Below are positions 1 to 5,469 of a stretch of DNA of 16,333 nucleotides, in pieces (position 1 is the first letter of the stretch; every line of letters starts with the position of its first letter). The stretch lies in NCBI GenBank assembly GCA_030623035.1, contig JAUXFK010000032.1, forward strand, positions 1-16,333. The letters run 5' to 3'. Source of the DNA: Deltaproteobacteria bacterium. GTDB lineage: Bacteria; Desulfobacterota; UBA8473. The position numbers and the translations under genes are program-made. Below the pieces are notes generated by a model, which saw only the letters and a list, made by a program, of their open reading frames with translations, ran no database searches and had not been told where the DNA came from.

Positions 1-944
1 CCCTCGATAGACAAGGTCAGGGCCGTTGACTCACCGCATACAAAGGCTCCAGCGCCCTGGAATATCTCAATATCGAAATCGAAACCCTTCCCCAGGATGT
101 TGCTGCCGAGAAACCCATTTTCCTTTGCCTGTTGTATGGCGATTTGCAACCTCTTGATTGCCAGTGGATATTCCGCTCTTACGTAAATATAACCCTTGTC
201 TGCGCCAATGGTATACCCGGCGATAATCATCCCCTCAAGCAAGGCATGAGGGTCGCCTTCTATGAGAGAACGATCCATAAATGCTCCAGGATCCCCCTCA
301 TCCGCATTACATACCACGTATTTTTCTTCACCTGGCGCATTTCGGCCTGCTTCCCACTTACGGCCTGCAGGGAAACCGCCCCCTCCTCTTCCACGCAAAC
401 CCGACATTTTGAGTTCTTCAATTATCTGATCCGGTGTCATCCCAAGTGCCTTCACAAGACCGGTATATCCATCGTTAGCCAGGTAGTGGTTTATATTTGT
501 TGGATCAATAAAGCCACAGTTCTTAAAGACCCTTCTCTTTTGAGGTTTGAATCCGGGTGTATCGAAAAGGTATGGTATTCCCTCAATTCGGTCATCTCCG
601 ATAGTTCCCATAGCATGTTCAGGCATGGGATTGTCATTCACAAGATAGTCTTCAATGAGTTGTGCGACTTTTTCGTTTGTGATATTGCGATAACAAATAC
701 CTGGACGTCCGGGTTTGACAATATAAACCAAAGGTTCAGCATAGCATGGGCCCATACAACCCACCTCAATCACATTAGCGCTGACACCTTTGTTTTTTAG
801 CTCTGTATGAAATGCCTCAAGGACATCCAATGCCCCTGCAGAACGACCACATGTAGCAGAACCAACGCAAATCAGTATTTTATCGCTTTGCTGCAGTGCT
901 TTCCATTCTTCCTTCGCACTCTGCATGATTCCATCAAGGTTCAT
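1..944 (-). CDS. nuoF: NuoF/HydB-type NADH-binding flavoprotein subunit (partial, 3' end outside window)
   Basis: This is the flavin- and NADH-binding subunit that exchanges electrons with NAD(H) through FMN and iron-sulfur clusters. I translated 314 codons. Residues about 20-100 form a thioredoxin-like [2Fe-2S] domain with Cys26, Cys32, Cys63 and Cys67. The glycine-rich FMN loop GLRGRGGGGFPAGRKW lies at about 182-197, the NADH-binding stretch CNADEGDPGAFMDR at about 212-225, and GAGAFVCGESTAL at about 297-309. The reading frame runs off the left edge, so the C-terminal [4Fe-4S] region is not visible. The extra N-terminal domain is typical of NuoF-like subunits in bifurcating hydrogenases and formate dehydrogenases (HydB/HndC) and of BamH, rather than the core subunit of respiratory complex I. 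The ATG overlaps the TGA of the NuoE gene (ATGA), and GGGAGG lies just upstream, so the two genes are translationally coupled. Family assignment is secure; the exact complex is inferred. Confidence 0.93.
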   Translation of the reverse strand, partial: MNLDGIMQSAKEEWKALQQSDKILICVGSATCGRSAGALDVLEAFHTELKNKGVSANVIEVGCMGPCYAEPLVYIVKPGRPGICYRNITNEKVAQLIEDYLVNDNPMPEHAMGTIGDDRIEGIPYLFDTPGFKPQKRRVFKNCGFIDPTNINHYLANDGYTGLVKALGMTPDQIIEELKMSGLRGRGGGGFPAGRKWEAGRNAPGEEKYVVCNADEGDPGAFMDRSLIEGDPHALLEGMIIAGYTIGADKGYIYVRAEYPLAIKRLQIAIQQAKENGFLGSNILGKGFDFDIEIFQGAGAFVCGESTALTLSIE

Positions 945-1396
945 CCGCTTTTCCTCCCGGCAAATATATCTGCAACCTTCTTGGTCGTCAATTTGGCCTC
1001 AACCTTATCATTTATCATAATACATGGAGCCAATGCACAACAGCCTATACACGCCACGGTTTCCAATGTGTACTCCATATCTTCAGTAGTCTCTCCCTCT
1101 TCAACACCCAACTGTCTTTCCGTTTCTTCAAGAATTCGTTCTGCACCTCGAACATGACATGCCGTTCCCCGGCATACCATAACCGTGTTTTTGCCCATTG
1201 GAGTAAACCTGAACTGGGCATAGAATGATGCCACACCATAGACACGACTCTCAGGCACACGTGTATATTTGGCGATTCTTTGCATTGCCTCTTCCGGCAG
1301 GTATCCGAATTCACGTTGAACATGTTGTAAAAGCGGAATAAGTTCCGCAACCTTAGGTTCGTGTGATGATAAAATCATGTCAATACGCTCTTCCAT
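941..1396 (-). CDS. nuoE: NuoE-type thioredoxin-like [2Fe-2S] subunit
   Basis: This 151-residue protein is the 24-kDa-type [2Fe-2S] subunit that pairs with NuoF. An N-terminal helical region (EERIDMIL... to GVASFYAQF, about 2-62) precedes a thioredoxin-like ferredoxin. The cluster ligands are visible as Cys75-x4-Cys80 and Cys116-x3-Cys120, the classic NuoE spacing. Its length fits the family. I start at the ATG at 1396 because GGTAGGAGGAAGG, a strong ribosome binding site, lies directly upstream and the family usually begins close to this point. A start at 1444 would add 16 residues that overlap the upstream small gene. The stop overlaps the nuoF ATG. NuoE/NuoF pairs serve complex I, bifurcating hydrogenases, formate dehydrogenases and BamGH. 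The neighbouring Hdr genes make a role as NADH module for the Hdr block possible. Confidence 0.93.
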   Translation of the reverse strand: MEERIDMILSSHEPKVAELIPLLQHVQREFGYLPEEAMQRIAKYTRVPESRVYGVASFYAQFRFTPMGKNTVMVCRGTACHVRGAERILEETERQLGVEEGETTEDMEYTLETVACIGCCALAPCIMINDKVEAKLTTKKVADIFAGRKSG

Positions 1397-1407
1397 ATTC
1401 CTTCCTC

Positions 1408-1638
1408 CTACCAATTCTCCTGCTGGAGGCGACAGTCCAACCACTTTCTTAGCCGCTTATCCAGCTTGCCAATATGTACTTCTATCCAACGGACATCGCC
1501 GCTGGAAAGTGCAGCTTTTTCTTCCCAAGTCAGACCATAGCCTTTAAGAGCCTTGGCAGAGTCATCTGCCTATTGGGCGAGAAAGCTATCATCTTCCGCT
1601 GCCTTCTTTAACATTGCCAATACCGGCTCTTTGCTCAT
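1408..1638 (-). CDS. Small helical protein of unknown function with in-frame UAG at codon 23
   Basis: Reading from ATG at 1638 (AAGG about 9 bases upstream) gives 76 codons ending in TAG at 1408, inside the ribosome binding site of nuoE. Codon 23 (1570-1572) is TAG. The protein sense continues smoothly across it: FLAQ, then the UAG, then ADDSAKALKGYGLTWEEKAA, then LSSGDVRWIE and GKLDKRLRKWLDCRLQQENW. The pattern of an acidic-Ala segment, a Leu-Thr-x-Glu-Glu helix and an AAL-SSGD turn recalls small helical proteins related to the LigA domain. That resemblance comes from memory of the pattern, not a search. At the UAG position I would expect a hydrophobic residue such as Leu, so one base change (TTG to TAG) could explain it. 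It could be a pseudogene, a readthrough or pyrrolysine codon, or a sequence error. Function unknown; probably co-transcribed with nuoEF. Confidence 0.5.
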
Positions 1639-1882
1639 CGTTTTTTCCTTTTTCACTTTATGACTTTACAAAAGACTGAAAAAATCCACCATAGACTTCT
1701 TTATCACTTCAAATACAATCGCCTTAGAGATCAGTGAGTACAATTATTTCATGTCACCACAGATCTGACAGGGATTGCTATCCCTCAAAGATCTGTGTCA
1801 ACATCCGGTCCTCTGAGTCCCCCTTGTTAAGGTAGAGGGTACGGATTGTTGTTCCTTCAATCGCATTAGCTTCGTACTTATA
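1639..1882. other. Intergenic stretch with a long hairpin
   Basis: This 244-base gap separates the Hdr remnant from the small gene and nuoEF. It holds the hairpin described at 1758-1797. I see no convincing sigma-70 promoter. The minus strand just upstream of the small gene is A-rich (AAAAAGGAAAAAACG before its ATG). Reading on in frame past the stop of the upstream gene gives about 34 codons with no similarity to HdrA that I recognise. Confidence 0.5.
1758..1797. repeat. Imperfect 40-base palindrome (stem-loop)
   Basis: The arms CACAGATCT (1758-1766) and AGATCTGTG (1789-1797) are exact complements. Inside them AGGGAT (1770-1775) pairs with ATCCCT (1780-1785) around a TGCT loop. Three unpaired bases on each side (GAC and CAA) separate the two stems. 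No T-run follows on either strand, so an intrinsic terminator is unlikely. It may be an RNA-processing or stabilising hairpin between the Hdr genes and nuoEF, or a dispersed palindromic element. Confidence 0.7.
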
Positions 1883-2743
1883 TCACATAGTTCCCGCAAA
1901 AAAGACACCCTTCTTGGAAGTCTCTTTCAATAAGGCACCTATTTCCAACTCATTAATATCTATATCCAATTCTTTAGCCAATTCCACTATGTATCCTGGA
2001 AGTTGAGGCCTCATAGATAACACGATCATATTAAACTCTTCTTCTGTAACATCCCCTTTATTGCTCCACTCCAAACAGAGATTTTTACTCCCTTGAACCT
2101 CTCTTATGGCCTTGACAACTCCCCTCTTAACTGTAATCCCAGGGATATTGTCGTAATTTCTTTCTAATTCCTTAACATACGCGTCTTCATCCGGACAAAA
2201 GAAGGCTATTTCTAAGCTGTCAACCTTTTTCTTCGCCATCATAGCCTCATGTATAGCAAAATTCAGGGCATCAACGCCGCCTTCCTCTGTGCAAATAAAC
2301 CCTATTTTCGCGGGTATCTCTCCATCGAAAGGTCGGATCAACATGCCGCCATAAGGACCATCATCGCTCAAGATACGCTCAAATTCGATGTCAGTGGCTA
2401 CGTTTACATATCTGCCATAGCCAAATTTTTCTGAAGGAAGGGTATAAACCCTCTCGACTCCATGGGTAAGTATCACAAAATCAACACTGAGGTCAAGCAT
2501 TTCATCAGCCTGTCCAAAATCTATAGCGTCTTTGTCACACTCGGCCAAACAAAGCCCGCATCCAAGACACCTTCGGCAGCTCAGACACCTTCTTGCCTCC
2601 TCAACCGCTGCATCCTCGGCAAATCCAAGATCAACTTGATTAAAGTTGTTTATCCTCTGCTCAACTGGAAGCTCATTTACCGATTGACGCTCCTTGGGGA
2701 TATCCGTAAATTCCAGTATGTATCTTTTTCTCTCTTCCACCAT
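1883..2743 (-). CDS. HdrA-like iron-sulfur/flavin domain protein, C-terminally shortened
   Basis: The 286-residue product carries a cysteine-rich cluster region at about 53-69 (Cys53, 56, 59, 62, 65, 69; RRCLSCRRCLGCGLCLAEC) after a linker ending in NNFNQVDLGFAEDAAVEEA, which is common beside GltD-type domains. The HdrA FAD-fold half follows: VDFVILTHGVERV at about 87, FGYGRYVNVATDIEFERILS, and the final GVFFAGTM. Full HdrA proteins continue from a GxFxAGxC-type motif into QGPxxIPxxVAQA, which binds FAD. Here a TGA follows GTM immediately, so that motif is missing. The gene starts 63 bases after the HdrA/GltD hybrid ends and looks like the other half of one larger HdrA-GltD-HdrA protein. An in-frame TAA upstream rules out direct fusion. 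It may work with the hybrid as a separate subunit, or be a decaying fragment. Confidence 0.72.
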   Translation of the reverse strand: MVEERKRYILEFTDIPKERQSVNELPVEQRINNFNQVDLGFAEDAAVEEARRCLSCRRCLGCGLCLAECDKDAIDFGQADEMLDLSVDFVILTHGVERVYTLPSEKFGYGRYVNVATDIEFERILSDDGPYGGMLIRPFDGEIPAKIGFICTEEGGVDALNFAIHEAMMAKKKVDSLEIAFFCPDEDAYVKELERNYDNIPGITVKRGVVKAIREVQGSKNLCLEWSNKGDVTEEEFNMIVLSMRPQLPGYIVELAKELDIDINELEIGALLKETSKKGVFFAGTM

Positions 2744-2806
2744 ATTCGGTTAGCCTCTTCCAAGAAGTTGCTCAACAAGATGTATGGTTACCCATGAGCG
2801 CACCGG

Positions 2807-4477
2807 CTATTGCATGGCCAGACTCCTGAGATAGATATCAATAGACTTGGCTGCCTTCTTACCAGCCGCGATGGCTCCAATGGCTATCCACGGGCCCGTC
2901 TGACAATCGCCTCCGGCAAAAACCCCTGGCATATTTGTTCCCAGGCTATCAGGGTTTACTTTTATCGTCCCTCTCTTTGTCAACTCAATCCCAAAACCCC
3001 GTTCGATAAAAGATGTATCAGGGGCCTGCCCGATAGCCGGCATTATCGTGTCAAGTTCCATTACAAATTCGGAACCTTCAACCGGTATCGGACTTCTCCT
3101 TCCAGACGCATCGGGTTTCCCTAACTCCATCCTGACGCACTTGAAACCCGTCACCTTGCCATCCGAACTTAATACCTCCAGAGGGGCAACAAGGAACTCT
3201 ACATTAACCCCTTCTTCCAGTGCTGCCTCTACTTCCTCATCACTGGCCGGCATCTCCTGTCTGGACCTCCTGTAAAGTATGGCCACTTCCTTTGCACCCA
3301 GTCTGAGAGCACATCTGGCAGAATCTATAGCGACATTTCCCCCGCCTATAACAGCCACTTTCTTGCCCACCTCAACCGGACTCCCCAGGTTCAAATCCCG
3401 CAGGAAGGTAACCCCGGAAAGAACCCCTTCGGCATCTTCTCCCGGTATCCTCATCCCCAGGCTTTTATGAGCGCCCACAGCGATAAATATGGCTTTATAA
3501 CCCTGGCTAAAGAGATCTTCGATAGCGATATCTTTCCCAATAGACGTATTATATTTGATCTCCACACCCAAGGCCGTTACTGCTCCTATCTCCTTTTCCA
3601 GGATGTCCCTCGGCAATCTATAATCCGGTATACCGACTGCCAGCATCCCTCCGGGACGAGGCAACGCTTCAAAAACGGTTACTCCATAACCGAGCACTGC
3701 CAGATCATGAGCACATGTGAGCCCTGCCGGACCTGATCCAATAACGGCTACCAACTCGCCTTTACCTTCCGGCTTTACAGCTTCCTGTTTAGGTTTGGTA
3801 TGGTCGTGTATTTCCTTATCAGCAACAAAACGTTTCAAATCTCTTATGGAAAGGGGATAATCCACCTTTCCCCGGTTACACACATCTTCACACGGATGGG
3901 GACACACATACCCACAGATGGACGGGAAAGGCAGCACCTCTTTTATCAGGGCAAGGGACTCTTCAAACCGGCCATCCGCAATCAAACCGATGTAACCTCT
4001 GATATCAAGGTTCACCGGGCACGACCTCTGACAAACCGGGGTCTCCTTGACTATATTGTATGATGAGTCCACCTGATTAAAAAAATCTATCGCAGTCCTG
4101 AATGACAAACCCTGATCTTCATCATCCCAGAGGTTTATCGGACAAACCTCGATGCAGGCTTTGCAATCATCGCACTTCTCTTCAATAATCCGGGACGCCC
4201 TTTTCTTTATCCGTATGTTAAACTTTCCGTCACCGTCTTCAACCTTCTCTATGTCGGCATTGGTAATTATACTGATATTCTTCTTGCTCTTTACCTTTTT
4301 CAGGTCCGGGGACACAAAATCCACGGTACCTGAGTCTTTATCGTACAAAAGTCTCTCGCCGCCGATACCCGGTGAATCCTCAACCAAATAGACCTCATTG
4401 CCGGCTTCAGCTTGCTCTAACGCCAGATTAATGCCGCTTAATCCCCCACCAACGACCAACACAGACTTTTTTCCCAT
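2807..4477 (-). CDS. HdrA-GltD hybrid flavoprotein (NAD(P)H-type FAD oxidoreductase with Fe-S clusters)
   Basis: The 556-residue protein has two parts. Residues 1-120 are an HdrA-like start: a Rossmann motif VLVVGGGLSG (6-15), then VDFVSPDLKKV where HdrA carries its CxxC motif (both Cys are missing), then CDDCKACIEVCP (102-113), a [4Fe-4S] site. Residues about 145-556 are a GltD/NfnB-type domain: Cys149, Cys153, Cys188, Cys192, Cys196 and Cys200 for clusters, an FAD site AVIGSGPAGLTCAHDLA (about 244-260), a second nucleotide site VAVIGGGNVAIDSARCALRLGA, and a C-terminal PGVFAGGDCQTGPWIAIGAIAAGKKAA. GltD-type proteins move electrons between NAD(P)H and Fe-S partners, so this is a candidate NAD(P)H port for the Hdr block. 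It starts 9 bases after the Sec-type mvhD, with AAGGAT as probable ribosome binding site. NAD versus NADP preference is not evident. Confidence 0.85.
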   Translation of the reverse strand: MGKKSVLVVGGGLSGINLALEQAEAGNEVYLVEDSPGIGGERLLYDKDSGTVDFVSPDLKKVKSKKNISIITNADIEKVEDGDGKFNIRIKKRASRIIEEKCDDCKACIEVCPINLWDDEDQGLSFRTAIDFFNQVDSSYNIVKETPVCQRSCPVNLDIRGYIGLIADGRFEESLALIKEVLPFPSICGYVCPHPCEDVCNRGKVDYPLSIRDLKRFVADKEIHDHTKPKQEAVKPEGKGELVAVIGSGPAGLTCAHDLAVLGYGVTVFEALPRPGGMLAVGIPDYRLPRDILEKEIGAVTALGVEIKYNTSIGKDIAIEDLFSQGYKAIFIAVGAHKSLGMRIPGEDAEGVLSGVTFLRDLNLGSPVEVGKKVAVIGGGNVAIDSARCALRLGAKEVAILYRRSRQEMPASDEEVEAALEEGVNVEFLVAPLEVLSSDGKVTGFKCVRMELGKPDASGRRSPIPVEGSEFVMELDTIMPAIGQAPDTSFIERGFGIELTKRGTIKVNPDSLGTNMPGVFAGGDCQTGPWIAIGAIAAGKKAAKSIDIYLRSLAMQ

Positions 4478-4486
4478 TTGAAAATC

Positions 4487-5260
4487 CTATCCTTGGAGGC
4501 TATATAATGGGGAGACGCCATCTGTGCCTTCCAGACGGACAACCCCCTTTCTTCTCAAACCGGCTATATACCTCAACACCCTGTGCGGTGGCAGGTCTAT
4601 CCTTTCCGAAACGTCTCTAACCGATAAAGGTCTTTCTTGCAGCAACAACTGTATTTCCTTTACCGAAATCTCATCCATTAAGATACCATCCAGAAGCCTG
4701 CCTATCTCATGTCGGGTGAATCGCTCCCCGTACTTATTGCCCTGATCCATAAATTCCGTCTTTTTCCCGATAACCCATCTCAGCTTTTCACTTTCAACTG
4801 CCGCCTTTGCCGCTTCAAGTCTAAATTTGAGCACCTCTTTATCCTCTTTAATCTCTCTCCCCAAAGGGCCTATCTCCCTTATCCTTTTGGTAAACCCTTC
4901 GGCCAATTCTACGAATCGAGCCCCTTCAGCAGATGATAGGTGTCCAAAATAAAGCCTATCCGAGTCAATGCCGATGATTTTCATTAACCGACTTGTCATA
5001 TCTATCTTGTTTGCGGCCTCAATGTTACCTGTAACGTAATGACACTCGCCCTCCCTGCACCCAAGGATGAGCACGCCGTCAACCCCATGAAGGAAAGCCT
5101 CAAGTATCATCGAAGGATCGATCCTTCCCGTACACATAACCCGTATGGTACGAATATCCGGGACATATTGCATCCTCGCCACCCCGGCGAAGTCAGCGGC
5201 TCCATAGCCTCACCAGGTACACGCAAATGCCAGTATCTTTATATGGTTCTCTTCAGCCAT
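4487..5260 (-). CDS. mvhD: MvhD-like [2Fe-2S] subunit, predicted selenoprotein (Sec17), with C-terminal winged-helix-like domain
   Basis: MvhD-family subunits carry a [2Fe-2S] cluster and pass electrons into HdrA. The ATG at 5260 gives 257 residues if the TGA at 5210-5212 is read as selenocysteine. The start reads AFACTW-Sec-GYGAADFAGVARMQYVP and aligns without gaps to AFxCNWCSYAGADLAG of the paralogue at 9778-10197, placing Sec17 on its Cys17. Other candidate ligands are Cys14, Cys43 (MCTGR), Cys68 and Cys73 (GCREGECHY), at the same positions as in the paralogue. A gene caller would start at the GTG at 5182 and lose Cys14 and residue 17. Residues about 140-180 look helical, and about 185-257 (LSVRDVSERIDLPPHRVLRY... 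then RRKGVVRLEG) resemble a winged helix-turn-helix, absent from the paralogue. Its own upstream region (5261-5469) suggests a separate promoter. Selenocysteine VhuD and BamF are known precedents. Confidence 0.88.
5174..5212 (-). promoter_or_regulatory. Sec UGA codon and candidate bacterial SECIS hairpin in mvhD
   Basis: UGA is at 5212-5210. After 17 nt the message forms CUUCGCC (5192-5186) paired with GGCGAGG (5180-5174), seven base pairs including one U-G, around a GGGGU loop (5185-5181). A hairpin with G residues at the start of the apical loop, about 24 nt after the UGA, matches the known geometry of bacterial SECIS elements that bind SelB. This is identified by eye; no folding energy was computed. 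Confidence 0.75.
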
Positions 5261-5469
5261 CTTTACTTACTTTCTTGTATAGGTTTTCAGGCATCCTTCA
5301 TCAAAGCTATAAAGTAGTTTACACTTTCGTATTATAGCTTTCTGAAATAGACAGCCCGACACGGATTCAACGGTGGTCAAATTTTAATCCGTGCAGCTGT
5401 TTGAGCTTCTTAGTGAGCGTTAAGAAAGGACAGGGGGAAAGCCCTGTTTTCTTGAATGCAAGAAACACC
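5261..5469. promoter_or_regulatory. Structured intergenic region with candidate promoter for the Sec-type mvhD
   Basis: On the minus strand a perfect TATAAT lies at 5336-5331, about 70 bases upstream of the mvhD ATG. No good -35 box sits 17-18 bases further up. The TATAAT falls within one arm of a perfect 10-bp inverted repeat: AAAGCTATAA at 5303-5312 and TTATAGCTTT at 5332-5341, with 19 bases between. A second perfect 8-bp inverted repeat is CACGGATT (5360-5367) and AATCCGTG (5386-5393). This layout, after a terminator-like hairpin, suggests a regulated internal promoter, but a transcript leader structure is equally possible. Confidence 0.45.
5422..5453 (-). terminator. Candidate intrinsic terminator after the HdrA-like gene
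   Basis: ACAGGG (5430-5435) and CCCTGT (5442-5447) pair around a 6-base loop, and AAGAAA (5422-5427) pairs with TTTCTT (5448-5453), with a 2-base bulge. The minus-strand transcript leaves the hairpin into CCUUUCUU. The site starts about 17 bases after the stop of the gene ending at 5470. The U-run is short and interrupted, so termination may be partial. It could also act on the plus strand. Confidence 0.55.

Noticed and set aside
132..800. Plus-strand open frame of 222 codons
   Set aside because: It lies antisense to nuoF, which has all its FMN and NADH motifs on the minus strand. The plus-strand translation has no recognisable motif.
1397..1444. Start of nuoE at 1444
   Set aside because: The extra 16 residues overlap the upstream small gene and have no family similarity. 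The ATG at 1396 has a strong AGGAGG site.
1781..1885. TGA at the end of the HdrA-like remnant read as selenocysteine
   Set aside because: The TGA follows Met and sits one residue after the Cys position of relatives. The next 34 codons do not continue HdrA, and I see no hairpin at the right distance.
2744..2806. UAG read-through joining the HdrA/GltD hybrid to the next gene
   Set aside because: A TAA follows in the same frame before the next ATG, and the intervening codons look like spacer.
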